Shown here: positions 1-10,562 of the stretch, piece by piece
How positions within the stretch are numbered: position 1 is the stretch's first letter
How the letters are laid out: every line of letters starts with the position of its first letter
DNA from: Flectonema sp. DT1601
Taxonomy: Eukaryota; Euglenozoa; Diplonemea; Diplonemida; Diplonemidae
Assembly: GCA_964019425.1 (NCBI GenBank)
Contig: OZ025832.1
Coordinates: 1-64,000 of the forward strand
Reading direction: 5' to 3'
Length of the DNA: 64,000 bases
Translations under genes and position numbers: made by a program
Notes under the pieces: model-generated
The model's database searches: none
What the model was told of the DNA's origin: nothing
What the model saw: the letters and a program-made list of their open reading frames with translations, nothing else

Positions 1-3000
1 TGCGGGTTTGCGGGTTTGCGGGTTTGCGGGTTTGCGGGTTTGCGGGTTTGCGGGTTTGCGGGTTTGCGGGTTTGCGGGTTTGCGGGTTTGCGGGTTTGCG
101 GGTTTGCGGGTTTGCGGGTTTGCGGGTTTGCGGGTTTGCGGGTTTGCGGGTTTGCGGGTTTGCGGGTTTGCGGGTTTGCGGGTTTGCGGGTTTGCGGGTT
201 TGCGGGTTTGCGGGTTTGCGGGTTTGCGGGTTTGCGGGTTTGCGGGTTTGCGGGTTTGCGGGTTTGCGGGTTTGCGGGTTTGCGGGTTTGCGGGTTTGCG
301 GGTTTGCGGGTTTGCGGGTTTGCGGGTTTGCGGGTTTGCGGGTTTGCGGGTTTGCGGGTTTGCGGGTTTGCGGGTTTGCGGGTTTGCGGGTTTGCGGGTT
401 TGCGGGTTTGCGGGTTTGCGGGTTTGCGGGTTTGCGGGTTTGCGGGTTTGCGGGTTTGCGGGTTTGCGGGTTTGCGGGTTTGCGGGTTTGCGGGTTTGCG
501 GGTTTGCGGGTTTGCGGGTTTGCGGGTTTGCGGGTTTGCGGGTTTGCGGGTTTGCGGGTTTGCGGGTTTGCGGGTTTGCGGGTTTGCGGGTTTGCGGGTT
601 TGCGGGTTTGCGGGTTTGCGGGTTTGCGGGTTTGCGGGTTTGCGGGTTTGCGGGTTTGCGGGTTTGCGGGTTTGCGGGTTTGCGGGTTTGCGGGTTTGCG
701 GGTTTGCGGGTTTGCGGGTTTGCGGGTTTGCGGGTTTGCGGGTTTGCGGGTTTGCGGGTTTGCGGGTTTGCGGGTTTGCGGGTTTGCGGGTTTGCGGGTT
801 TGCGGGTTTGCGGGTTTGCGGGTTTGCGGGTTTGCGGGTTTGCGGGTTTGCGGGTTTGCGGGTTTGCGGGTTTGCGGGTTTGCGGGTTTGCGGGTTTGCG
901 GGTTTGCGGGTTTGCGGGTTTGCGGGTTTGCGGGTTTGCGGGTTTGCGGGTTTGCGGGTTTGCGGGTTTGCGGGTTTGCGGGTTTGCGGGTTTGCGGGTT
1001 TGCGGGTTTGCGGGTTTGCGGGTTTGCGGGTTTGCGGGTTTGCGGGTTTGCGGGTTTGCGGGTTTGCGGGTTTGCGGGTTTGCGGGTTTGCGGGTTTGCG
1101 GGTTTGCGGGTTTGCGGGTTTGCGGGTTTGCGGGTTTGCGGGTTTGCGGGTTTGCGGGTTTGCGGGTTTGCGGGTTTGCGGGTTTGCGGGTTTGCGGGTT
1201 TGCGGGTTTGCGGGTTTGCGGGTTTGCGGGTTTGCGGGTTTGCGGGTTTGCGGGTTTGCGGGTTTGCGGGTTTGCGGGTTTGCGGGTTTGCGGGTTTGCG
1301 GGTTTGCGGGTTTGCGGGTTTGCGGGTTTGCGGGTTTGCGGGTTTGCGGGTTTGCGGGTTTGCGGGTTTGCGGGTTTGCGGGTTTGCGGGTTTGCGGGTT
1401 TGCGGGTTTGCGGGTTTGCGGGTTTGCGGGTTTGCGGGTTTGCGGGTTTGCGGGTTTGCGGGTTTGCGGGTTTGCGGGTTTGCGGGTTTGCGGGTTTGCG
1501 GGTTTGCGGGTTTGCGGGTTTGCGGGTTTGCGGGTTTGCGGGTTTGCGGGTTTGCGGGTTTGCGGGTTTGCGGGTTTGCGGGTTTGCGGGTTTGCGGGTT
1601 TGCGGGTTTGCGGGTTTGCGGGTTTGCGGGTTTGCGGGTTTGCGGGTTTGCGGGTTTGCGGGTTTGCGGGTTTGCGGGTTTGCGGGTTTGCGGGTTTGCG
1701 GGTTTGCGGGTTTGCGGGTTTGCGGGTTTGCGGGTTTGCGGGTTTGCGGGTTTGCGGGTTTGCGGGTTTGCGGGTTTGCGGGTTTGCGGGTTTGCGGGTT
1801 TGCGGGTTTGCGGGTTTGCGGGTTTGCGGGTTTGCGGGTTTGCGGGTTTGCGGGTTTGCGGGTTTGCGGGTTTGCGGGTTTGCGGGTTTGCGGGTTTGCG
1901 GGTTTGCGGGTTTGCGGGTTTGCGGGTTTGCGGGTTTGCGGGTTTGCGGGTTTGCGGGTTTGCGGGTTTGCGGGTTTGCGGGTTTGCGGGTTTGCGGGTT
2001 TGCGGGTTTGCGGGTTTGCGGGTTTGCGGGTTTGCGGGTTTGCGGGTTTGCGGGTTTGCGGGTTTGCGGGTTTGCGGGTTTGCGGGTTTGCGGGTTTGCG
2101 GGTTTGCGGGTTTGCGGGTTTGCGGGTTTGCGGGTTTGCGGGTTTGCGGGTTTGCGGGTTTGCGGGTTTGCGGGTTTGCGGGTTTGCGGGTTTGCGGGTT
2201 TGCGGGTTTGCGGGTTTGCGGGTTTGCGGGTTTGCGGGTTTGCGGGTTTGCGGGTTTGCGGGTTTGCGGGTTTGCGGGTTTGCGGGTTTGCGGGTTTGCG
2301 GGTTTGCGGGTTTGCGGGTTTGCGGGTTTGCGGGTTTGCGGGTTTGCGGGTTTGCGGGTTTGCGGGTTTGCGGGTTTGCGGGTTTGCGGGTTTGCGGGTT
2401 TGCGGGTTTGCGGGTTTGCGGGTTTGCGGGTTTGCGGGTTTGCGGGTTTGCGGGTTTGCGGGTTTGCGGGTTTGCGGGTTTGCGGGTTTGCGGGTTTGCG
2501 GGTTTGCGGGTTTGCGGGTTTGCGGGTTTGCGGGTTTGCGGGTTTGCGGGTTTGCGGGTTTGCGGGTTTGCGGGTTTGCGGGTTTGCGGGTTTGCGGGTT
2601 TGCGGGTTTGCGGGTTTGCGGGTTTGCGGGTTTGCGGGTTTGCGGGTTTGCGGGTTTGCGGGTTTGCGGGTTTGCGGGTTTGCGGGTTTGCGGGTTTGCG
2701 GGTTTGCGGGTTTGCGGGTTTGCGGGTTTGCGGGTTTGCGGGTTTGCGGGTTTGCGGGTTTGCGGGTTTGCGGGTTTGCGGGTTTGCGGGTTTGCGGGTT
2801 TGCGGGTTTGCGGGTTTGCGGGTTTGCGGGTTTGCGGGTTTGCGGGTTTGCGGGTTTGCGGGTTTGCGGGTTTGCGGGTTTGCGGGTTTGCGGGTTTGCG
2901 GGTTTGCGGGTTTGCGGGTTTGCGGGTTTGCGGGTTTGCGGGTTTGCGGGTTTGCGGGTTTGCGGGTTTGCGGGTTTGCGGGTTTGCGGGTTTGCGGGTT

Positions 3001-5631
3001 TGCGGGTTTGCGGGTTTGCGGGTTTGCGGGTTTGCGGGTTTGCGGGTTTGCGGGTTTGCGGGTTTGCGGGTTTGCGGGTTTGCGGGTTTGCGGGTTTGCG
3101 GGTTTGCGGGTTTGCGGGTTTGCGGGTTTGCGGGTTTGCGGGTTTGCGGGTTTGCGGGTTTGCGGGTTTGCGGGTTTGCGGGTTTGCGGGTTTGCGGGTT
3201 TGCGGGTTTGCGGGTTTGCGGGTTTGCGGGTTTGCGGGTTTGCGGGTTTGCGGGTTTGCGGGTTTGCGGGTTTGCGGGTTTGCGGGTTTGCGGGTTTGCG
3301 GGTTTGCGGGTTTGCGGGTTTGCGGGTTTGCGGGTTTGCGGGTTTGCGGGTTTGCGGGTTTGCGGGTTTGCGGGTTTGCGGGTTTGCGGGTTTGCGGGTT
3401 TGCGGGTTTGCGGGTTTGCGGGTTTGCGGGTTTGCGGGTTTGCGGGTTTGCGGGTTTGCGGGTTTGCGGGTTTGCGGGTTTGCGGGTTTGCGGGTTTGCG
3501 GGTTTGCGGGTTTGCGGGTTTGCGGGTTTGCGGGTTTGCGGGTTTGCGGGTTTGCGGGTTTGCGGGTTTGCGGGTTTGCGGGTTTGCGGGTTTGCGGGTT
3601 TGCGGGTTTGCGGGTTTGCGGGTTTGCGGGTTTGCGGGTTTGCGGGTTTGCGGGTTTGCGGGTTTGCGGGTTTGCGGGTTTGCGGGTTTGCGGGTTTGCG
3701 GGTTTGCGGGTTTGCGGGTTTGCGGGTTTGCGGGTTTGCGGGTTTGCGGGTTTGCGGGTTTGCGGGTTTGCGGGTTTGCGGGTTTGCGGGTTTGCGGGTT
3801 TGCGGGTTTGCGGGTTTGCGGGTTTGCGGGTTTGCGGGTTTGCGGGTTTGCGGGTTTGCGGGTTTGCGGGTTTGCGGGTTTGCGGGTTTGCGGGTTTGCG
3901 GGTTTGCGGGTTTGCGGGTTTGCGGGTTTGCGGGTTTGCGGGTTTGCGGGTTTGCGGGTTTGCGGGTTTGCGGGTTTGCGGGTTTGCGGGTTTGCGGGTT
4001 TGCGGGTTTGCGGGTTTGCGGGTTTGCGGGTTTGCGGGTTTGCGGGTTTGCGGGTTTGCGGGTTTGCGGGTTTGCGGGTTTGCGGGTTTGCGGGTTTGCG
4101 GGTTTGCGGGTTTGCGGGTTTGCGGGTTTGCGGGTTTGCGGGTTTGCGGGTTTGCGGGTTTGCGGGTTTGCGGGTTTGCGGGTTTGCGGGTTTGCGGGTT
4201 TGCGGGTTTGCGGGTTTGCGGGTTTGCGGGTTTGCGGGTTTGCGGGTTTGCGGGTTTGCGGGTTTGCGGGTTTGCGGGTTTGCGGGTTTGCGGGTTTGCG
4301 GGTTTGCGGGTTTGCGGGTTTGCGGGTTTGCGGGTTTGCGGGTTTGCGGGTTTGCGGGTTTGCGGGTTTGCGGGTTTGCGGGTTTGCGGGTTTGCGGGTT
4401 TGCGGGTTTGCGGGTTTGCGGGTTTGCGGGTTTGCGGGTTTGCGGGTTTGCGGGTTTGCGGGTTTGCGGGTTTGCGGGTTTGCGGGTTTGCGGGTTTGCG
4501 GGTTTGCGGGTTTGCGGGTTTGCGGGTTTGCGGGTTTGCGGGTTTGCGGGTTTGCGGGTTTGCGGGTTTGCGGGTTTGCGGGTTTGCGGGTTTGCGGGTT
4601 TGCGGGTTTGCGGGTTTGCGGGTTTGCGGGTTTGCGGGTTTGCGGGTTTGCGGGTTTGCGGGTTTGCGGGTTTGCGGGTTTGCGGGTTTGCGGGTTTGCG
4701 GGTTTGCGGGTTTGCGGGTTTGCGGGTTTGCGGGTTTGCGGGTTTGCGGGTTTGCGGGTTTGCGGGTTTGCGGGTTTGCGGGTTTGCGGGTTTGCGGGTT
4801 TGCGGGTTTGCGGGTTTGCGGGTTTGCGGGTTTGCGGGTTTGCGGGTTTGCGGGTTTGCGGGTTTGCGGGTTTGCGGGTTTGCGGGTTTGCGGGTTTGCG
4901 GGTTTGCGGGTTTGCGGGTTTGCGGGTTTGCGGGTTTGCGGGTTTGCGGGTTTGCGGGTTTGCGGGTTTGCGGGTTTGCGGGTTTGCGGGTTTGCGGGTT
5001 TGCGGGTTTGCGGGTTTGCGGGTTTGCGGGTTTGCGGGTTTGCGGGTTTGCGGGTTTGCGGGTTTGCGGGTTTGCGGGTTTGCGGGTTTGCGGGTTTGCG
5101 GGTTTGCGGGTTTGCGGGTTTGCGGGTTTGCGGGTTTGCGGGTTTGCGGGTTTGCGGGTTTGCGGGTTTGCGGGTTTGCGGGTTTGCGGGTTTGCGGGTT
5201 TGCGGGTTTGCGGGTTTGCGGGTTTGCGGGTTTGCGGGTTTGCGGGTTTGCGGGTTTGCGGGTTTGCGGGTTTGCGGGTTTGCGGGTTTGCGGGTTTGCG
5301 GGTTTGCGGGTTTGCGGGTTTGCGGGTTTGCGGGTTTGCGGGTTTGCGGGTTTGCGGGTTTGCGGGTTTGCGGGTTTGCGGGTTTGCGGGTTTGCGGGTT
5401 TGCGGGTTTGCGGGTTTGCGGGTTTGCGGGTTTGCGGGTTTGCGGGTTTGCGGGTTTGCGGGTTTGCGGGTTTGCGGGTTTGCGGGTTTGCGGGTTTGCG
5501 GGTTTGCGGTTTGCGGGTTTGCGGGTTTGCGGGTTTGCGGGTTTGCGGGTTTGCGGGTTTGCGGGTTTGCGGGTTTGCGGGTTTGCGGGTTTGCGGGTTT
5601 GCGGGTTTGCGGGTTTGCGGGTTTGCGGGTT
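1..5631 (+). repeat. 8-bp satellite array, unit TTTGCGGG, about 704 copies
   Basis: The array is a head-to-tail run of TGCGGGTT (equivalently TTTGCGGG) from the window edge to 5631. Apart from one 7-bp unit near 5503-5510 I see no variant, so divergence between copies is almost nil. The plus strand contains no adenine in the array and one GGG per unit, so it could form G-quadruplexes with 5-nt loops. No stop codon occurs in any plus frame, which makes long but meaningless open frames. The left end is cut by the window, so total size is unknown. The G-rich strand points toward the genes, which is the wrong orientation for a telomere at this end. Confidence 0.98.
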
Positions 5632-5754
5632 CTTACCAATATTAGGTTGCGAAATCAATAAAGTACAGAAGTACAGACCCCTAAAATTCCCACCTTTTCG
5701 AAAACTTATTTATAAATAAAAATTGCAGAAAAGTAATAAATAATAAAAAGTTGC

Positions 5755-5988
5755 GATATCCCAGGGGTAGTGGTATAACCCTCGCCCTGGGGCTGGGTGA
5801 TCGCTGGTTCGACCCCCTGCCACTGCAATAACCCATCGCGCCCGTACACGCAATTAGTTCAAATCCCGCGCCCGAAGGGCGTCCAGGGTAGGCACCTGGT
5901 ACGTTAAGACGGGAGGGAAGGGAAAATGGAAGGATTTCCATAAAGAGGCTAAGAACACACAAATAAATAAATAAAAAAAAAAAAGAAA
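5755..5988 (+). repeat. tRNA-related SINE-like element with A-rich tail
   Basis: A pol III A-box-like stretch (GTAGTGGTATAAC, about 5768-5780) is followed by a good B box (GGTTCGACCCC, 5806-5816), an unrelated body of about 140 bp and an A-rich tail with AAAT units (5961-5988). This head-body-tail order is typical of tRNA-derived SINEs. I could not fold the head into a sound cloverleaf, so it is not called a working tRNA gene. The exact 5' end is uncertain. Confidence 0.5.
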
Positions 5989-6075
5989 ATCCCAGGGCTG
6001 CACAGCCGAGTGGATACCTTAAATCTCTTAAATCTCTTCGGTAGCCGTGGCAAGGGTTCAATTCCCAGGCACATT
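5988..6075 (+). repeat. Second tRNA-related fragment
   Basis: This begins with the same ATCCCAGGG string as the preceding element. It has an A-box-like GCCGAGTGG (6005-6013), typical of Leu/Ser-type tRNAs, and a B box GGGTTCAATTCCC (6055-6067). The outer ends do not pair as an acceptor stem, so I read it as a tRNA-derived retroposon head or a decayed tRNA. Confidence 0.4.
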
Positions 6076-6119
6076 TTTTGTGTTTTTCAACCAGAAAAAT
6101 TAGTAAGAAGAAAGTAGCA

Positions 6120-7070
6120 AGGAAAAGGGTACAAAATCGGACTTAACTTAACGCGAGCGAAGCGAGCGTAAAGTTAAGTTCAAATTTGTACCCTGGACGG
6201 GTACCTAGCCAGGGAATAAAAACAGACGTGACTTGGTTGTAAAAATAATGTTTGTTCAGAAAGCTTAAAAAAAAAAAATTATGCGAGCAACGCGAGCCTG
6301 GAAGGGGTATCTCTAGTGCGGGTTTGCGGGTTTGCGGATTTTTTGGGTTCCAAGGAAAAAAACTTCTTATTTTGGATGTGCGAACCTGCACTTTTCGATA
6401 CCGCTGACAGCTGTTTTTTGTTTGGACATCCAAAAAAAGGAAAGGCCAAAAAGCCTAATACAGGGAATAAAATAGAGGTGACTTAGTTGTAAAATAAGGT
6501 TGTTTCAGAAACATAAAAATGGGTAACTTGAAATAAGCCTCATACCTATAACCTTGTTTGCGTGGTTAGCCGTTTCATTTTTGCATACTTAAGAAAAGGA
6601 AAAACAAGTTTAATTCAGAAAAACAAAAAATAAATAGCTTTGTGTAAGCGAAGCGAGCCTGGATAGGTATCTCTGGATGGGTTTGTGGGCTTTTTTATTA
6701 TTACCAGTATTGGGGATTTTTTGGGTTCCAAGGAAAAAAACTTTTCCTTCGAACTTTTCTTTTTTTAGATGTGCACTTTGCGATACCCGCTGAAGGCAGT
6801 TTTTTGTTTGGGGAAAGATAAAAGGCTAAAAAGCCTGCTACAAGGAATAAAAACAGAGGTGACTTGGTTGAAAAATAAGGTTGTTCAGAAAGATAAAAAT
6901 GGTTAACTTGAAATAAGCCCCATACCCACTTTAACCTAGCCATCGTTTTCATTTTTGCTAGCTTAGGCAAAGGAAAAACAAGTTTAATTCATAAAAACAA
7001 AAAATAAATAACTTTGCGTGAGCGAAGCGAGCCTGAACGGGTATCTCTAGTGCAGGTTTGCGGGTCAAAT
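6120..7070 (+). repeat. Degenerate ~375-bp tandem repeats carrying TTTGCGGG octamers
   Basis: Two full units and a partial one repeat in tandem. GGATTTTTTGGGTTCCAAGG occurs at about 6337 and 6714. GCGAAGCGAGCCT occurs at 6648 and 7022, with variants at about 6152-6167 and 6283-6299. A GGAATAAAA...GTGACTTGGTTG block occurs near 6212, 6463 and 6843. Each unit ends with TATCTCTAG or TATCTCTGG followed by one to three octamer-like copies (6317-6338, 6671-6690, 7051-7065). Copies differ by substitutions and indels, so the array is older than the neighbouring satellite. The minus-strand open frames here have no coding character. Confidence 0.8.
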
Positions 7071-7415
7071 TTTAAAAACAGGAGAAGGTTCGTACTGGTA
7101 GATACTTGGTTTGCTAAAGAACGACGTTCCATAATCCATTGAGACACAACAATGACCAAAACATACTACACATATTTCCATCTCAAAATGTTACAACAGA
7201 AACGTTCAGAGCCACATAAGAGACTTCGACAACTACAGCTCAACTTCTTTGGTGGAATGAATAAAATGGTTTCTGTTAGTCGCAGTAAACCTGAAAAGCT
7301 TTTCTTTTGGTCATTCACCTTTTTTTATTATTTCGAACACGCAGTTTCTGCTTCTTTTTTAAGTAATCATTCATCGCAATCTTACTGTTTTCAATCTCAA
7401 ATGTCACTACTACTA

Positions 7416-8852
7416 TTACTGTTTTTTCTGTTCAAATCTATTTACACTTGGTTCAGTCCACCCCTTGTAAACGCAGTCACTCCTATTGGGATTATCCAAG
7501 TCAGGAATTGTGAAACTTCTTTTCTTGTAGGGGAGAACATATATCACAATACAGCTCTTTATGGAGAATTTAGCTTTTACATCTTTCAGAAGGTTTTTAA
7601 TGTCCGGATGATTGAGGTTTAGGGAATTGTGTCCATTGTCGGATACAGTTGTCTGCAGCATGAATAGATTATATTTTTCAGGTGTTTCTGCTTTCTTAAT
7701 GCAGAAGAAGTCCAGCCCGTGAAAGTATGCTTTTGTTGGTCTGTACAGGATATCACTATCAAGCAGATTATCAGAGGTGTAACTAGAATCTGTCAAGATC
7801 GTGAGTTCTTTTACCTGATTGCCAACTTCATACTTAATTACCATCCCAGATTCTTCTTTAAAATCACGGTAGAACATTGCCTTAAAGAAGCATCTCTTAG
7901 CCCCCTCAGAGAGACCCTTGATATAGGTTGCCACTGTTAGACGTTGCTGGTTTGCAACATATTGCACGCATTTGTCAAAGACACATTCGCTAATGAACCC
8001 TTTGACTTTATAATCATATTTTCCATCAAGTGCAACCAGTCGATGAATAGATATGTTACTCCCTTGCGGGGGTGTGCCAGTTAACACATTCTGAATGAAG
8101 TCAATTGTCACGTTCTCCAGAGCTTCAGTCACTAATCCTTCAGCCTCCTTAAATGGTTTCACTAGAAATTGGAGTACTCCGCCAAACTGCTTAAACTTGT
8201 AGTTTAACTCTTTCCGTTTCTCAGTTTCATCGGTTGCCTCCAGTGAAAAGTTTTGAATAGGTAGGCAGTTTATTTCGTCCCATGTCCAAAGAGGTAAGCA
8301 AACAGAACCAAGTTTTGTATTATCCTTCAAGATTTCGCACCTCTGCTTGAATCGTGAGGGTGAACCAGTAAGAATGAGTACTTCCATCCCAAAAAGTTGT
8401 TTGTCAGCAATGGGCAACTCCTTTGGCATTTCAAGCACACCGAATCTGCTTCTTGATTCTCCCTCGAACACATACTGATCGTAATCAGCACAACTGACAC
8501 TGAATGAGTCATCTTTTCTTGTGATGGTGTAGACTTGTTTATCACCATTAGAAAAGAGAATGGTTGAAAATCCCATCAAGAATTTATTACTATTCTGCAC
8601 CCACAGCAACAGTATCCAGAAACGGAAAGTTGTTTTGCCGATGCCTGGAGTGCCGGTGATTGTGTGCACTGGTTCAGTATTTTTATCACGGTTTAGAAAT
8701 TTCTCTGCAATCGTATCCAAAGCAGTAATGTAACATTTACGTTCCAGTATAAGTTTTGCTTCCTTCCACATGTCGAAATCATCGTCGAACTTTAGTCTCG
8801 TTAGTCCAGCTTCTGTTGATGAGTCTTTCATTGCATTCAAGAGGTTTTGCAT
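7416..8852 (-). CDS. Crinkler/RHS-type P-loop NTPase with C-terminal nuclease-like domain
   Basis: About 478 aa from the first in-frame ATG (8852). Open coding with a KRPKL basic stretch continues upstream to about 8918, just after a possible 3' splice site, so the true start may lie in an unseen exon. A Walker A motif (TGTPGIGKT, residues about 66-74) is followed by WILLLW, as in Crinkler (CRN) effectors of oomycetes and fungi and the RHS proteins of trypanosomes. The last ~120 residues match the degenerate restriction-endonuclease fold of that family: GLDFF, then LFMLQTTVS, then a hydrophobic strand ending YVLP. The frame is whole. It sits beside satellite and mobile-element remains, a usual setting for RHS genes. 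Target and function cannot be read from the sequence. Confidence 0.75.
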   Translation of the reverse strand: MQNLLNAMKDSSTEAGLTRLKFDDDFDMWKEAKLILERKCYITALDTIAEKFLNRDKNTEPVHTITGTPGIGKTTFRFWILLLWVQNSNKFLMGFSTILFSNGDKQVYTITRKDDSFSVSCADYDQYVFEGESRSRFGVLEMPKELPIADKQLFGMEVLILTGSPSRFKQRCEILKDNTKLGSVCLPLWTWDEINCLPIQNFSLEATDETEKRKELNYKFKQFGGVLQFLVKPFKEAEGLVTEALENVTIDFIQNVLTGTPPQGSNISIHRLVALDGKYDYKVKGFISECVFDKCVQYVANQQRLTVATYIKGLSEGAKRCFFKAMFYRDFKEESGMVIKYEVGNQVKELTILTDSSYTSDNLLDSDILYRPTKAYFHGLDFFCIKKAETPEKYNLFMLQTTVSDNGHNSLNLNHPDIKNLLKDVKAKFSIKSCIVIYVLPYKKRSFTIPDLDNPNRSDCVYKGWTEPSVNRFEQKKQ

Positions 8853-9005
8853 TTTGTCAACTTGTTGAAGCTTCGGTCTTTTAGTACCATCCTCGCGTTC
8901 GTTTTCGTTGTGTGTTTTCTGTGGTGTATTGGTTTTGAACAATCAATTTTGTCATACAGGTTTCTACAGTCTCATAGAGGATTTCTTCTAAAGGGGAGGT
9001 AACTT

Positions 9006-9140
9006 GATACTAATATTAAATGGAAAGCAACTTGAAACTGGCAAAAACGAGAATAGGGTTCGGCCAAACCTGGTTGCAATACAAGAAATCAACAGTTGGT
9101 ATCGATAAAAAATCCCATATGTGCTGTCGAATATGGGGAT
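9006..9140 (-). repeat. Dispersed ~135-bp repeat, copy 1 (U6-like end)
   Basis: This is closely similar to 31557-31693, sharing for example AAAGCAACTTGAAACTGGC and CAACAGTTGGTATCGATAAA, with small indels. On the minus strand it begins ATTCGACAGCACATAT, close to the U6 snRNA 5' segment CTTCGGCAGCACATAT, and CGATAC follows 12 nt later, roughly as in U6. It lies upstream of the NTPase-nuclease gene, on the same strand. Confidence 0.8.
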
Positions 9141-9141
9141 T

Positions 9142-9401
9142 CGGGGGCCACGTACTACAGGTTGAGCGCCCCATGCCCATAAAGGGGAGGGAAAGAACGT
9201 GTGTAGTCGTTGTGATAAGGTGGGCCACAATAAGACTACGTGCAAAAACCCCCTAAACGAGAAGTCGACCCCGAAGAAGTCAGCAAAGAGGTCGGCCCCC
9301 AAGAAGGCTGTCGATACATCGATTAGGAGAAACCGGATATCCGGAAAGAGAAAGAAGTGTGATTCAAGTTCATCATCAGTTTCGTCGTAGGTTGGTACCT
9401 G
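9142..9401 (+). pseudogene. CCHC zinc-knuckle mobile-element fossil
   Basis: The plus strand at about 9199-9390 encodes CSRCDKVGHNKTTC, a C-x2-C-x4-H-x4-C zinc knuckle, followed by a Lys/Ser-rich tail. The GHNKxTC form is common at the end of MULE-type transposases and also occurs in gag-type nucleocapsids, so the family is undecided. It is the only plus-strand coding signal in the window and is a short broken remnant of an element. Confidence 0.5.
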
Positions 9402-10304
9402 CAGCTGTTCTAAAAACACTAACAGGTAGTTCCAGGTTACGGTTGACATTTTCAAGTGTAGCGGCATAGAGAGGTCCTCCTCTTCGGAAGAGGTATTTCT
9501 GTAGGGTCCTTTTCTTGGAGTACCTTGAAGACCAGTGCGCAAAGCTGTTTTACTCTTAGGTTTAGTCACATGTTTCTTTTTCAAGTTGACTTTATCTTCG
9601 TTGGGTTTATTGGTGACATTCTTTGAAATATTCGAATTATCCATCGTAACCTTTTTATTCCCATTCTTGAAAAATGTATCCTTCCATGAAATACTCGGGT
9701 TAACTTGAGCTTTCTTAAAGGGGTCCTTGTTCTTTTTTGGATCAATCTGATAATGTTTGATCTTTTGAGAGGCGTTAAAGCCTTGTTTCCATTGGTCTTG
9801 TGCTCAAAGTCTATGGTTTTTTTCCATGATTTTGGAGCCATCTTTAATAAAACACCTTTTCGGCATCTTATTAATGTTGTTAGAGTCATACACCTGACAC
9901 AAAACCTAACTCGGATAGATCAAAGGACCAGTGCCAGCCTGGCTTAGGTTTTTTCGACCACGGAAAATTACTGAAGTTATGAAGAGGCATATCGGTGGCT
10001 GACGAATAAGTGACAAAGGGGACAGATCGCCCCTTGTCCGGTAATCAGTAATTGGGTTAGGTTCGCTCGACTGCAAGAGAACAAATCAATCTGAAGGGCT
10101 GTCAGTGACCAATACAAAAAAAGGACGGGACCCGTTCAGACAGGTTACCCCGAAGTTGGTGAACTGAAATGCTTTTTCCGTAATTTTCAGTAGGTGATGG
10201 ATAGCATGAAGGCAAGGGCGAACAGAAACCTTCGATTAAGCGATGGCATACACACCCCAATGCAAAAAAGTAAAAAGCATACTTGTGATCCAGAGTTCCT
10301 TTTT
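9402..10304. other. Unresolved accessory DNA with low-grade minus-strand open frames
   Basis: The minus strand at about 9400-9860 has charged, Lys-rich open frames in which a motif of the form SWKxT...NGNK appears twice. This suggests remains of a basic nucleic-acid-binding protein, but I recognise no family and no intact gene. The stretch 9960-10300 is GC-richer than the surrounding spacers (for example GGACGGGACCCGTTC near 10122) and looks like foreign or transposon-derived sequence without an identifiable coding domain. Confidence 0.35.
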
Positions 10305-10562
10305 TCAAAAAAAGTCAAGCTTTAACAAGTCTAATAGCTTGTCCTCCGTGACAACCAGATTCTGTAGGTATGGGTTGAGGCCGCCCCTCGCTATTGCTAC
10401 AGCAATAATTCCTTCTTGTGTTGCATTGAGGGCGATCTGCTTACTTTCTGCCATCACAATCGCTTCGACTGCTGCAATCCGCTCTCTAGTCTCTTTCAAG
10501 TACTTTCTGAGTTCGTCTGCATCTGTCACAGCAGGCTGAACATCAGTTGATGAGCCAGACAT
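10305..10562 (-). CDS. Hypothetical 85-aa protein
   Basis: A short open frame starts at the ATG at 10562, 22 nt after a plausible 3' splice site (AACAATAACAG). The protein is acidic at first (MSGSSTDVQPAVTDADELR), then amphipathic helical (KETRERIAAVEAIVMAES) and ends LLDLLKLDFF. I recognise no domain. The helical pattern and the splice acceptor are the only support, and it lies in the accessory zone, so it may be a remnant rather than a working gene. Confidence 0.35.
   Translation of the reverse strand: MSGSSTDVQPAVTDADELRKYLKETRERIAAVEAIVMAESKQIALNATQEGIIAVAIARGGLNPYLQNLVVTEDKLLDLLKLDFF

Noticed and set aside
1-5631. Telomere
   Set aside because: The G-rich strand runs toward the genes, whereas at a left chromosome end the plus strand should be C-rich. 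Degenerate octamers also occur internally at 6317-6338 and 7051-7065.
1-5719. Three overlapping plus-strand open frames of about 1,900 codons with an RVCGFAGL repeat
   Set aside because: They exist only because the octamer has no stop codon in any plus frame. All three frames give the same peptide, none starts with ATG, and the frames end right after the array.
5755-6075. Functional tRNA genes
   Set aside because: Good B boxes are present but the acceptor stems do not pair and no sound anticodon arm could be drawn.
6143-6970. Minus-strand open frames inside the 375-bp repeats
   Set aside because: They have low-complexity composition, no domain and no conservation between repeat copies.
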